A program made the translations under genes and the position numbers. From assembly GCF_964355755.1 (NCBI RefSeq), contig NC_092673.1, forward strand, positions 7,507,001 to 7,571,000: a stretch of 64,000 nt of DNA. The letters run 5' to 3'. This document shows, in pieces, positions 46,201 to 61,200 of the stretch. This DNA comes from Antedon mediterranea (lineage: Eukaryota > Echinodermata > Crinoidea > Comatulida > Antedonidae). Below the pieces are notes generated by a model. It was given only the letters and a program-made list of their open reading frames with translations. It had not been told where the DNA came from and made no database searches. Within the stretch, counting starts at the first letter, position 1. The number at the start of each line of letters is the position of its first letter.

Positions 46201-49200
46201 ATTGTACCTTTTGCATCAAGCATTATAATAAATTTATTAGAGATTAGAGATATTATTTAGGGCGTTGCTCGAGTCTTTTATATATTTGGTTTGTGCTCGA
46301 TCACTTTCTTCATATTAGACTACAATATTTCCGATTATCTGATATTCTGTGCTTCCTTGCTATTTTATTTTGAATTTTCACTATAATCATATTATTCCTA
46401 ATTATTTTCTTGTCAACCTTGCATTCGGTAAAAGAATGAACAGAATCCATCTTAGGTTCTGTTTATGTACACTATTTACTGATTTGTTCAATCCCTTTCT
46501 AGATCTACACGTCAACAATGTAGAGAATTAAGAAAATAGTAATATTAATTCTAGTGATTATGGCTAGACCAATTGTTCATAATTACCCTACACAAAGTTT
46601 GGCACATACAAAATGTTGTGGATGTTAGGGTGTAAACTAATTATTTTGTTTAAGGAATTGTTGCATTTCGTCCCGTTACTAATGCATTTTTATTGAATTA
46701 ATACAGGATCACGATTCTCGCATTATTATCGGTCTGTTTTATCAAGATAAAGCCGTCAGGGTATTCTGTGAGGTAATGAACATGTTAATCATTTTAAGGG
46801 TGTGTTGGGGGAGGGGGGGGGGGGGCTAAGGAGTATACTAGATCATATTATATAGGAGGGGAAAATGAGAAATCATAAAAAAAGACAAAATATTCCACGA
46901 CGCTTGTTCTGCGTTAGTGCTTTCTGAAAACAGTGGTTATCAAAGTGATTGCAAATGTCTGGCCGGCCTAGATAATTTATAATAAACCATATTTATACTA
47001 AAACCATTTAACAGATTATCATTGCGGTGCGTCGATGGAAGTATAATTTACAGTATTAGTTACAAAAACAACTTTGCTTAACAGAAAGTGACACGTAATT
47101 CCAACAATAATACAAAGATTTTTTATAAGAATAGAATTTCTTTGAAAATAGTAGTCTCACTGATAGAACTGCCATTTGACTGAGAGTACAAACAATTACA
47201 ACCAAGTGTTATTATGAATTACCTATACTGTGTCGACTCATAACAATATCTGGCTTTCAGTAAAGACGCCAATCAAATCGCGTCATATTCTTTTTTAATC
47301 GCTTAACCCAGAATTCAATATTAAGTGAGACGGGCTAAAATTTACCAGTATATTCTATGTATTTAGGGTATAATTCTAAATTCCATTTCACATAACTCCA
47401 GTCAAATGATAGCATTAAACAAAATAACACAAAAAAAATAAATTTAAGTATCGTACATAATCGAGTACGGTATTATAACTAAACCATTATTGTAGGCCTA
47501 GACTGGGATATTAATTTACGCGCACGTTAAGCTGCGTTTTTGTTGATCCAAACTAGTTTTTTCCAGGCTTATAGACAAAATCTATACGGACCTAAGCATG
47601 TATGGATGATATTGGGATGGTACCATGCAGACTGGTGGATTGAAGAGACGAAGAAAATCAGACAAACAGATCAAAACTTCTGTACGCTTGAAGAGATTGA
47701 GAAAGCAGTTGATGGATATCTGAGCATGCGTGGATTTGAATTTCAGTCAAATACATCACACATCCACTTCAATGGAGTTGTAAGTTTTGTTAAAATTATT
47801 TAGAGAAGTACAATACAAATAGGATATAAATCTATCTACACTTTTATATACACCTACTGACTATATACACAAAATAGGGCAATCGTGAACCATGCTTTTG
47901 GAACAAAGATCACACTATCAAACTTGATGTGATAAAAAAAAAGTGATGTGCCATCAATAATGTACACGATGACGTCATATCAGTAACATTATTAATTTGG
48001 CACATGATTAATTTGGCACATAACACTTTTTTTGTCAAACTAAACTTTATGTGACAACAACAAATGTGATGTGCCCATATATGGACACGATGATGTCATA
48101 TCACTACCATATTTGGACACATCACAATTTGTTGTCAAACTGTTTTAAAGATATATTGTCCCCCTAAAAAAATATTTTTTTTAATTTTTTTGTTGAATAT
48201 GTTATTTTAATGTCACATAATAGTTATTCACTCTCACAAAAAATTGGGTCTGAAAAAAATTTATTTACCTGAGAAAAATGTAATTTAAAGCAAAAAATGG
48301 TCAAATTGTCTGGAAGACAATGAGTTTTTGGGTAATTTAACGGTTTATTTTGTCTTTTTATAGGTGAAATAATTTTTTCCCCCGTTTTTTTTCTTATGCA
48401 AGTGAACAACTTCATTAAAACTGCAAATTGGCCTATTCAAAGTCTGATTTTAAAAATCTTTATTTTTCATTATTTTGGGGGACAATACATCTTTAATAGT
48501 AGGGAGGTTTCGCAACCTTACGAATACGATAACGAAAACGGATACGTCACACACACGTATTCGATTTCGTAAGCCATAAAAAAATCTGTTTCGCATGGCA
48601 ACGAAATATTGAGGGTGCGTCCAAAATATGACTGCGGTAAATTGAGCGAAGCGCAGGTACGTGTTGCTTGGTGCTTGCCTGCCTAGGCCTAGCGTAACAT
48701 CAAAGCGAATGTGAGGACTTTAAAAACTGCTATTTATCAAAATTGACTTGGCATTTTAGTAAATTACTTTAGTAAATTACTTTCAATAAATCTATAATTA
48801 TATTATAATTATGAATCATTCCTGATTCAAATGCAAAATGTGCAAATAGATCAAAAACTATACTCGTTTTGTAGTTACGAATATGACGGGTGATATTCGT
48901 CAAAACGAATACGCTTTACGAATATGAAATGGGGATCAGCTCAAAAGTTTCACAAATGTATGACGTATCCGTTTTCGTTATCGTATTCGTAAGGTTGCGA
49001 AACCTCCCTATTATACAGGCTTTACGATTATACGACAATAGAATGGAAATTAAGAACAACTTTCTCTTAAAAATATTTTAAGCACCCTTCAGAAGATCAA
49101 CTTGAATATATGGAGGAGCTTCAGAAGATGTTGTTAACATCGGGTGCATGCGACTCATATGGCTACGATCAGATTATAACCATAAGTCTTGCACTCAATG

Positions 49201-52200
49201 CGTCTATTGCAGATCTAGATCAATTAAACCCGCCAAAGAAACTTGAAGATTTTACATACAAGGCTAAAGACATGGCGGATATATTTTATAAAAACACAAA
49301 GAACGTTAATTTTGATGGATTAACGGTAAGATTTATTTCTTTTATTTTTCCATCACCGCAATTCGATAGTAAGTGCATAATTTGTGACGCGGAGCATTTG
49401 TCGGTGTTAATGAAGTTTGTTGGTTCCGCTGAGCAGTTTACCTGTTCACTAAGCCGTTTTCCGGTGCCGTTGCAGTTCCCAGTTTGCCGCCAGTGCCACT
49501 GAAAAGTTTGACGCTTGATGTTTGTCAGTGTTACTGAGCAGTTTTTTCAGTAGTACCGTTGAACAGTTTCTCAGTGTTCCTGAGTTTGCCAGTGCCGCTG
49601 AAATGTGTTCCGGTGTTACTGAGCAGATTTTCCGTGTCACTGAACTGTTTTCCAATGCCGTTGAACAGTTTGCCGGTGTCACTGAGAATATTTACGGGGT
49701 CACTGAGCGTTTGTCAATGCTACTGAACGGTTTTGCCAATGCCACTGAGTAGTTTGACAGTGCCCCTGAACAGTTTGTCAGTTTCATTTCATGAGCAGTT
49801 TACCAGTTTCACTGAGCATTTTACGGGTTTCACTGCCGCTGAACATTTTATCAGTGCTTCTGATGTTTGCCAAGTGGCAGATTTTTTTTTTTCTGTTGTC
49901 TCGATAGAGTTGAGCCATTTACCAATGTCTATCGATAGATTACCAATTTTGCCGTTGCATAAAACAAGCAACTCCATTATTATTTTTCCATCCCATCGCT
50001 TACGTTAATTCATCTTGGCCAACTCCTTGCGATAACAATTACATAAAATGTCACAATCTAGGTCACACTTCATGCTATGAATAGATTGTTTTAAGTAATA
50101 TTAAGCTCAATTAATTATGCAGTATTATTATTTCCAAGGGGTTCGTAGCATTTGATGAATACGGTAGCAGACAAAGTGACGCAGTCGTACAACAGCTTCA
50201 AAGTAAATGTCTTTTTTAATTATTCTTGATAGAAATACTGCTGTAATGTGATAAACATTTATACAAAACAGTTCAACTTGTAGTACTTTCACTACTGTAT
50301 GTAGGCACACTACAGTAGGCCTATTGTATTGAAATGAAATGTATTTATTTTTAGCAGCATTAATGAATACATTAATACTGTCTTAATACTTTCAACACAA
50401 GCTTTTGCTTTTTAGAAATTGTGCCTCCTTCATAATATTGTTTTATTCATGTTAAAGATGAGAAAAAAAAATTGTATTGTTTTAACTATCTTTCTTCTCG
50501 TCATGAATTTTGTGTATTATATTATTTATTTTGTATATTATGAAGGAAATAAATGTTACTATGAAATGAAATGAAATGAAAATTGATATAACATTCTTCC
50601 TATAGATCGCATTGCCTGGTGTACAGTAATCAAATGCTGGCACTACCATCACATATTGTTATAGCTTATACTGTATCAAAATGTAACGTCGGTATCATAT
50701 GGACCCTGACCTAATTAAACGAAACATTCCACGATACATGTGGCCACATAAGATGCTTTTTTACGGAATTTGCCTGTGATACTAATTAGGTAGTATAGCA
50801 TATTAAAATCGCATTTTTATTATAATTTTTAGATAGAAGTATTGTACAGGTGTTAATTCACAATCAACTCAAAGATACGACAAGATTTATCAACAATTTT
50901 ATGTGGAGCGGTAAATATTTCAAACCTATGTGGGTTAGAGCAAAACAAACAATAAATAGAGATAGGTTTAACATTTATAAAATAGAAACACTTAACAACA
51001 ATATCTAACTGTTTTCAAATATCCCGCCTCGATGGTTTTTCGATTTTCAATCGTACTTTGAACCCATGGAAGTTGTTATTTATTTTCAAATATATTTCAA
51101 GAAAGTGGAAGGTAGGCCTATATAGCCCAGAATTCATTCACTATCCTTGTTAAATATGGCACCCAGCCTGTTCACAAAACATAATAAGTAAAGAAAAATG
51201 TGATGCACTAGACATTTAGTCTTGAAGTGAAGTTTATTGTCTCTGTTTTTCTTTAATCATGCAGATTGAAAAAGGTGTGTTTTCAATGGTACTTTTATAA
51301 TTGTGTTCTGACATTAATAAAAAACAACAACTTGTATTTTATCTCAAATTAATTTGGGTAATTGCATGAGTCATACAGCCAGGAATATATTTTATATTTG
51401 TAAACAACCTTTAACATGAACGATATTTTCTATGTAATACTGAGTTGATGACATCATAACTGACCTTGAAAGTGGTAAGGTGTCACTTTTTAACAATATT
51501 GGTATGATGATGCCTTCTTTGTCGTTTTGGTATTATCAAACTTGAATCTTGGCAAGCCATTTAGTGGGAGATGAGAAGTGTACTTAATGAAACACGGTAT
51601 CCAACTGGGAAAACAAAATTATTTATACGTGAAAGAAATAAATGGCAATAATTTCAAATAAATTCTAAACAATTTGGGCAAATTAATGAATACAGAATAA
51701 ATCACGGCTTGATACAATTCTGCAAAACACATTTTTTTTCATAAAACAACCAAAATGGAAAAATCTTTGGTGACCTAAACAATGTTTCTTTCCAAATCGG
51801 ACATCGTCGTATGACGAGGCCTGACGAGTCGTTTCAAAAATTAAAGTTAAATTAAGTTCTCGCGACGACCTAAAAACTGTATCTCGTTGGGATTCTACTC
51901 AGACAGCACCGACGAGTCAAGACGTTTCGTCGGGCCTCGTCGTACGATACGACGCTGTCTGAGTAGGCCTCTATACGTTATTGTTTTACATTAAACAGGT
52001 GGGATTGTTCCAGTTGACGGCCCTACATATCAAGAAGCTCCTCTAACAATTTGCCGATCTAAGAAGATCTTTGTATACGTTCTACTGACGTTAGGAATTA
52101 TATATGCTACAGTACTGTTGATACTGAATATTAAATTTAGAGAAACTCGGTAAGAATTGAATTATTATTTTGATTAATACAAATTGTATTTTAAAATAGA

Positions 52201-55200
52201 TGATTTTCAATTAAATAATCTATACTGTATTTACACTATGGTAGTATTAATCTTAGTATGTACATAATTATAGGAATGATTAGGAGAAAGACGATTTGCA
52301 ATGTTTTCATTCCCAATCTACATAATCCGAAGGTTTATACAGACATGTTATTAAGACAAAAGGGCATGCGATAATGTCGCTTTATCAGCGACGGGCATAT
52401 CATGTTTAATTTACACAGCAGATGTACCGTACTTAACGACGGACACAATGACACCGTGGCTTGATTTGGTCGGAAACAATACACATCACCAAATAGCTTA
52501 CGAAAATAATGATGATGCGAGAGAGGAGATTTACGATCGGCTAGATTTGTCGTCGGTACAGCGACAGACATGGTCGATGAGTTCAAGTAGTTTGAGTTCA
52601 GTTTGTCGGAACGCTCGAGACAATAAATGTTCTTCAAAAAATTCTAAACATTCCGCCCAATACGAGGAATGCAAAATCGCATCGACCGACGCCGTAACGA
52701 CGATAATGCCGGCAATTGAAGAAAAACAAAGAATTACCTATAGACGAAAGAAAGAGGTGTTTTTTCTCTAACTATAAAATAATAATATTTATTCATATTT
52801 ATTTATCTGGAGGATCAAACTTAAAGATTTGGCGTAATGCGTCCTCCTCACACAATTATTTTCTTTTACTTTACGTTCTGTAATTCTGTATATTGTATTA
52901 TGTGAAACAATTACCTTGAAACTTCAACCTAAGCCGATACGAATTTCGGCAGCAAGATGATGAATGTAACATTATGTAACATTTCGAGGACGAAAAAACG
53001 CCATGCAACTGTCGAACGAATGGGGTAGAATCTTCGTCTCGCAGCCCGTATGATTCCATATGCCACATGATGGTTGGTCGATGGAGAATCCGTAGCAATT
53101 TACCAGATCTCTCGTTGGTTAGGCGAAAAAGCGAAATAGTAACGACATAATTATGAACGATTTATATATTAACAAACATGCTAAAAACATGTTTGTCGAT
53201 TCACGGAAAATTAAATCGGCGACAACGACAGAGAAGATATCCACGGCAACAAAGACAGTTATTCCGACGACGGCTAATTCCGATGATTGATAAACTCCAC
53301 TTACGAATGAAGCATTGATTGCACTGTTGCTGTTGTTCACACACGTACGGAATGGCACTTCCTCAACTGAAGACACTGGTGATGCCTACAAACGGCAGAC
53401 ATGACCACCGTAGCTCAACCTGCTAATGCGGTGGTGATCACACTTGCAGTGAAAACGAACGAAACTTCTCCTACAAGGCCGTTATGACATTTCTAGTGGA
53501 GACAACTAACTGACGCTCAATCATTTTAAACGACAAACCGACGTTGCATCTACAGATGCAGTGACGACGTCGACTGAAACGGTGACGGTGATGTCGACGT
53601 ACGCTTTGACAACTACAATCTATTATCGAAAAGTACGAAAATAACGGGATCGAGGCGAAATCGACTGACACTACACCTATTCAACGATGACAATGGAAGC
53701 TGCGTCTGTGCCAGTGACGAAGATTGCTGCACCGACTATCCGCGCCAACGGTCATGATCGTCGTTTATTCTGTTAAACGTACGGGAAAACACTTTTGTAG
53801 GCTAGTCATCAGTAACCATGATATATAACGATGTATCCCTCGGTCCTTTGCACAAAGCCGAACACACATTCAAGCTCAATTGACGGTTTTCAGACGACGA
53901 ATTCCGGTGAACGCTTATTCATGTCTAGGTTTTAGCTCCTCATACCGTATAGGGGAAGACATAAATCGTTTTCCTTTTTAAAAAAAAAGGTCATACTGTG
54001 TTTTCGTCAGAGGGATTTCGAATCTTAATGTATCTTTCCATTCAATTGGCGTATTTCTGTACGTTTCAATTCGAGGACAGGAGAATGATTGTGATGGCGA
54101 AATTTTCTCGAAATATTACCTCACAATTCCAACGACTGCAAAAAAGACGACCATCGATGCAGTTACACAGCTTATGATGGAGAGAAATATACTCCACGAC
54201 TGCGGTGATAACGACATTTTAAGCGAAGACGAACACTATTGCTCATCCTTCGACTCCAATCGAAAAGACAATCGACGCTGCTTCGTCTACTACAGCAGTT
54301 ACAATGTCTGTAGCAGTAAAGGTAGGAACCACATTGGAAATAAGTTGTTTTACTTTAAACGACTTTATGTGTTTTCCCGTGCATCGTCAGACCTCATTAA
54401 TCCCGCCATTTTTATTTGCTTTTTTGATGTATTTTAATATTTAAGGTGATTATATATATTATTGACGTATTTTTAATGTTATGTATTGAGATGCCAAATA
54501 AATGAAAGAAAGAAAGAAAAGGTAAAGGTATTTATATTTGTCCTCAAGCTGAACTGGAAACTGAGGAAATTCGGATTAGGCCCTCCACGGACCCCCGGCA
54601 GCCAGCAGTGCAGCGCCTACCAGATCAGCACACCAGGAGACGATCCCCTATTTTTTTCGAATAGAGTACCAAGTTCTTTAACGTGCACTGTTAAGTACAC
54701 GAGACCAACGGATTTACATCCCATCCGAAGGATGAGGCAATGAGAGTAAAGCATCTTGCCTAAGGATGCAATTAGTATGGTACAGATAACATTGAACGCA
54801 TTCCTATCACATGCTAGTCCGATATTACCATTACACCATCACTCTCCAGTATATACAGCACCCGCCGCAATTTCTAGACGGTCTCCAATCGAGAACGCAA
54901 CCGGGCCCAACGTTGCCTAACTTCGGTGATCTGACGAGAACCGGTGTTTAAATGCAGTATGGCCGTATATGAATTCGGCATCGGTGTTGACATTTGTATT
55001 GAAATGTATTGGTGCTATACCATGTTAAGCATTGTTTTGCAATGCGAAGTTAGTGACAGCGTTCATAAACCAACTTGTAATATATGACAGTCTGTTATTG
55101 TTCTACTCCGCGTCCAATCCAGTGCCTTTTTTCAATGGACTAGCCTCAAACTAAGACGTCGGCATTGATTCAACTTGGAAGCAGTAGATAAATTGAATAA

Positions 55201-58200
55201 GGCATACTTTATATTATGTTATTTGAATACTTTAACATTACAAAAGTTAATCTAATCAATCACTATTTTTACAGAGTAATAAAAATATCAAGTCCTCTAT
55301 TAAACGGATTGATAAGCATTGGCTGTATTATTCTGTACATCTCAATGGCGTTGTATCAATTGGCTCTGGAAATCAATACAGATTCACATATATTTATATC
55401 TTGCCAGGTAAGAAAACATTAGTTAAATTGTAATATTATGTGTCTTTTAGTATCGATATGCAATCAAGTGATTGTCTGGAATTTTGATTTGAACATTATC
55501 TACTATTTAAACTTGACATTTTAAAGCTGAAAAGTGAAGGAAATCCATTGCCATAAGTCGCAAAAGCACGTGCGGTGATAAGATTGCTAACAGGGCAATC
55601 GTTATCAACTTTTGCCAGTCACAAGATGTATTTGTCCTCTGACATACAGCGAGTCGACACCAGGAACGACGTCTCCTGTTGTTTTGTTATGATGAAACCC
55701 GTCGTAACGAAAAGGGCGTATCCTTCATCAACCAATCTTTGATGTTCATATGTGATATATTCCATGCTGGTGGAAAACTACGAAATTTCTAACTATGCAT
55801 GTAAACACCTGCGGATCCGTTGAAAAGACAATGCGATGAAATGGCAAAATAGGCCATGGATTCTAAAAGGACACCAGCGTTAGTCTGCCTCACAAGGGAC
55901 GTGAAAGTATGCGTAGTCTTGGTCTATTGAGGCTGTCCCGTCTCCTCGTCTTTGTCCCCAGACGATCCTTTGACAGTCTCAGACAAACAAACACTTTCAC
56001 AATCCTGCCCGTCGCCCGTTTTTTTCTGTCAGGAAAACAGTCGACTTGCGTCTCGATACCGTGCATCGTTCGTTTCCGTGTTCAACTGCTTCTTTTCAAG
56101 CAGGGAAGTGAGACAGCCCAAAAGGTTTTGACTCTTTTGCAGAGGTTTGGCCTTGTACATTATTGACTAATTTTTTTAATTTTCGAAACTAATTTGTCGA
56201 GGTTTCGAAACTCTTTGTGCTTCTGCAGGATAACATGACAGCCTTCAACCTAAACAAGGCCATATAGATGGCTGCAGTCGCGTGCTCATTAGTGTTTACC
56301 GACCGACCAACCAACCTACCAACTGACCGAAATTACTGAACATGTTTAAAAATTTTGAAATGTTTAAAAACATTTATATTTCTTTAATTTACACGTGCGT
56401 CACTTTTGACGTGCTCGTATAACGTAATTTTGAGTTGAAAAGTAAGTCAAGAAAACAGAAATCGGGCAAAAAAAGTGCACAAAAAAATCTGCGCACTCAT
56501 GGCAATTTTGTAAACGCTTAAAATTGCCTGAAACGTACACTTATTTCATCGCAAATAAAATTTTGAAATTTTTAAGCGCGCGTACGCATGCGTTACATGC
56601 GCTACGCACGTAATTGTATTGCCATATGATGATTTATGCCCTGAAATTTATGAGTACCAAATTTTATTTAATTGTGATTCGATTCATGGTTGTGAAGATA
56701 TGATTACAAACGTGATTTCGTTAAATCGTGCGTAGACCGCGTAACTTTTTATTGCGCACCGTGAAAACATAACCACATCGATTCCTGGCCATAAGGAATA
56801 TACTGTGAAAAATTGACTTAGCTAGATTAAACTGATATCAAGATAAGGTCAGAAAGAGATAAAACGCATAGTGATACCGGACCGACAGACCGACAGACCG
56901 ACCAACCGACTGAACTATAGAGTAGCGTCCACGCGACTAATAAAAATGTAAACATAAGTTTGATAAATGTTCATCACTATCCTCATTTTTTGTTCATCTA
57001 TTATTCTGTTTGCCAACCAGGCATTATATAATTTAATGTAAACGCCACATTTACCTTAACTTTACCTTTTAAAATATCATGTTGCAATTATTACATTCAA
57101 GCCTATAGGAAAAAAACTGAAAAGGTGATACATTAATGTTGCTGCTATTGATTACAGCTTGGACTGTTTACTACAAGTGTTGGTTTCTCAATGGCATTTG
57201 GGGCGCTTTTTATGAAAACATATCGTGTCTATAGTATCTTCAAAACAAGTATGAAACAACTTCGAACTGCGGTAAGATTTTATTTCATCAGTAAAACACG
57301 TCTTCAACGTTTTTTTTTCCGCCTCGACACAATGTATTTGTTCACATTATTCATTTAACCTTTAAAAAACATATACAATAGATGAGTGATTTACAGAATA
57401 AATTGTTCATTGGCAATGCTGTAAATTTATATAACTATTCTAGAAATAATTAATGGGTCTATGGAAAAGGAGAGTTACTTAAAAAATAGGGCCCTGGGCT
57501 TACATATAAATATATAATAAGCTTGAAAACATTTTCTTTGTAGACTAAAATATCATGTTAGTGTAACCCTAATTACGCTATGTATTTTAAATTTGTGAGA
57601 AAGGTTTAAATTAAAAAATCCTAACGCCAAAATAAATGTGTTTAGGTATACTGTACATATAATAACCATTTGTGGTTTAAACATTACATAGTAGGGAGGT
57701 TTCGCAACCTTACGAATACGATAACGAAAACGGATACGTCATACATTTGTGAAACTTTTGAGCTGATCCCCATTTCATATTCGTAAAGCGTATTCGTGTT
57801 GACGAATATCACCAGTCATATTCGTAACTACAAAACGAGTATAGTTTTTGATCTATTTTGCATATTTTGCATTTGAATTAGGAATGATTAATGATTATTA
57901 TATATATATATATATATATATAGATTTATTGAAAGTAATTTACTAAAGTAATTTACTAAAATGCCAGGTCAATTTAGATAAATAGCAGTTTTTAAAGTCC
58001 TCACTCGCTTTGATGTTACGCTAGGCCTAGGCAGCCAAGCACCAAGCAACACGTACCGTACCTGCGCTTCGCTCAAATTTACCGCAGTCATATTTTGGAC
58101 GCGCCTCAATATTTCGTTGCCATGCGCGAAACAGATTTTTTTATGACTTACGAAAACGAATACGTGTGCGTGACGTATCCGTTTTCGTTATCGTATTTGT

Positions 58201-61200
58201 AAGATTGCGAAACCTCCCTATTAACATTCAACAGAACTGTTACAGTCAAGTAGATTCAATAATACGAAACTAATCCAGCAAATAGTAAGTGTAATCAATG
58301 ATATCATTATGCCGACACCTTTAACTAAACTTATAATATAATATGTATTTTTATATTTAAACAGAAAGGTCTACATAACAGTATGCTATTTTCCTATATT
58401 GCTGTTTTTGTATTTCTCGATATTTTCATCCACGGATTATTCTATTTGTTGAATGATGTTGAACTAGTTTCAAGCGAAGTCAACATTAAGGTAGGTTATT
58501 TTAGTGAGTGAGTAGCCATAGCGTCGGCAAGGGCTACATGGTCCTGAACCCGAATCTTCTGGGAATAGGACTATCAACTGTAGGTCCAGTGTACACATAC
58601 AGTAGCTCATGTGCATCTAGTACATATTTTAGAGACGATTAGGTGGTTACGTCGGTGTACTAGTCCACACACGCACAGCCACTGTAACACACCAGCGACC
58701 AACCGGTGATGATGACGATGATTTTGATAACGATGGTGGTGATTGTGGTGGCGGTGATGATTGTTGGCGTTGGTGGCATTGGCGGTGACGATGGTGGTGA
58801 TGGCGGGGAAGTTAGCGATGGTGGTGTTGACGGTGTTGGTGATGTTGACGGAATTGGTGGTGCTGACGGCGTTGGTCGTGTTGACGGCATTGGCGATGAT
58901 AATGATTTTGTTTGTGCCGTTGGCGTGTTGGTGGCGACGGTGATGATGATGGTGGTGATTGTCATAATGGTGGTGGTGGTGGTGGTGATGGCGATGGCGG
59001 TGGTGAGAAGGGTTAGTGATGATAGTGGTGACGGTTGGTGGCGTTGGCGGTGATGTCGGCGACGGTGACAGTGATAATGATTATGGTGGTGGTGATTGTG
59101 GTGATGGTGGTGGCGTCGGTGTTGTTAGTGGCGTTGACGGCGTTGTTGGCGTTGGCGGAGATGGTGACGGTGATTGTGATGACGATGGTGTTGATTGTGG
59201 ATGCGGTGATTTTGGATGCGGTGGTGGTGGTACTGGTTGGTGGCGTTAGTAGCATTGGCGGCGTTAGCAATGTTGGTGATAATTGTGATAATGTTTGGTG
59301 GTGTTGGCGGTGGTGGTAACGATGATTGTGATGATGATGGTGATGGCGGCGGAATTGTCGGCAATGATGATGGTGATGGTTGTGGTGGTCATGGTGGTGA
59401 TAATGCAGACAATGATTGATGATGATGGTGGTGATGGTGGTGGTGGTGACGTTGGCGTTGGCGACGTTGGTGATGATGATGATGGCGGCTAAACTGATAC
59501 TCTCTTGACAGATGGTTGAAATAACAAAAAAAATCAATGGGAGGAGGAGTCAGAGTCTATTCTCTGAAATAACCATACTGTAGGTGATAACAAATGACCA
59601 AGTGTTTGTATTTTGTATACTGAAAGAACAGAGGGCTTTTTCTTTTATATCTCGATCAGCCACTGGAAGTCATACATCTAGACAATTGAGCGTGCTACTG
59701 TATAATTCTGTATTGTTATTCCAATTTTTTTTATAGGAAGACACAACACAGTCTAATTTAGAAATGTTCTATATTGAAGTGATATACGGATGTTCATCAA
59801 AATACGGGTTCATTTTAACATACTGTCTTATTGCATATAAGGGATCGATTTTGCTCTTTGGTGTCTTTTTAGCATGGTCTACTCGCAATGTCAAACTCGT
59901 CCATCTAAATGATAGTACGTGGACTTACTATTTATATTTTCATGTTGATTTTCTTAATGTTGTAGCATCCAACTAAAAAATACCTCATAATAGTGATAAC
60001 ATAATTGATAGGCTTTCTACTCACCATCTTACTGTCCTTCTGTCTAAGTTACGCTTGCAAGCCACATTCATTCATTTCCTTCCTCTTCTCTATTTCGCTC
60101 TACTTCGTTTCCATGGGCACATAAAAAAGGAAAGATATCCTGACACACAAAAAAATGCATTATATAAATAAAATGTTATTTGAATAAAAATAAGAATGCA
60201 AAGTAAGAAATAGCGGTAACACATAATTATTTGCACAAAGCTAATGCAGTATGGTAAATCTGAACACACGTGTAATTGACTGAATAGTCAAATAAAGAGC
60301 TTCTTTTACTAACCAAAGTTGAGGTGTTAGGTCTAGTCTAGCTAGTAAATAATGGTGGGCATGACTCAGGATATCGTACTATATCTTAATTTATTCACAG
60401 ATATCACTGTTCAAATTTTAATTTCAGGTCATTACATAGCCATATGTGTGTATACAGTAGTGATTTGTTGCCTCATAACCGTGCCCGCCGCAGTACTCAA
60501 CTACGATCAAATTGGTGTTGTCTTCATACTTTTTGGTACCACCATATTCATCACCAACACTGTCGTTCTTTCGCTTGTATTCCTCCCGAAAGTAAGTACA
60601 GTATTCAGTTTGTTTGCTGAGATTTAATATTAGACAGTTGTTCAAAGGAATACTTCATTGTGACTGTGCACTGTTGCATTACACCTTTATGTAAATTATT
60701 TTGCACGGTTTAGCGTGGTGCAGTTCAGTTATTTTGTTTGAAACATGCGGCTTGTATGGCCTTTGGTAATACTACAAAATAATACAAATTTTCACTTCAT
60801 GCTATTTTAAGTTGAATTTATTAAAATTGTTTTGAGAAACAGACGTAATACAAGCCAACACACATGCAAAGACAAGCCATGCAAATAAGGATTTTTATTC
60901 AGTGATAATTGCATTACAGCCGGTGTTGGTATTAATGGTAATTTACCTGGATTTACCTAGTGTCTTTCCTTTTTGGTTTGCGCAACCTATTCGAGCCATA
61001 ACTAGCTTACAGTACCTTAAAACGTTACGTTAGACTTTTAGTAGTAACTGCACTATGAACGCATTGATTGCAGAACGTCTTGGAGGTAATACACCGTCGA
61101 TATTGATTGACTTTGTCCGTCGGTTTGCATAGTTTAAGCTCATCAGCGACTGACAATGCTGCAACATTATCCACACAATGTTATCAACGTGTATGGCATT

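Noticed and set aside
49449-50008. Frames over 60 codons on both strands after GABA-B-like exon 7
   Set aside because: The degenerate 30-bp minisatellite explains them.
55909-56166. 85-codon plus-strand frame as a gene
   Set aside because: No splice sites, family resemblance or supporting context; lies within a GABA-B-like intron.
58660-59537. Val/Gly/Asp-rich and Thr/His-rich frames up to 174 codons
   Set aside because: Simple-sequence GGT/GAT tract; every frame on both strands is open for the same reason.
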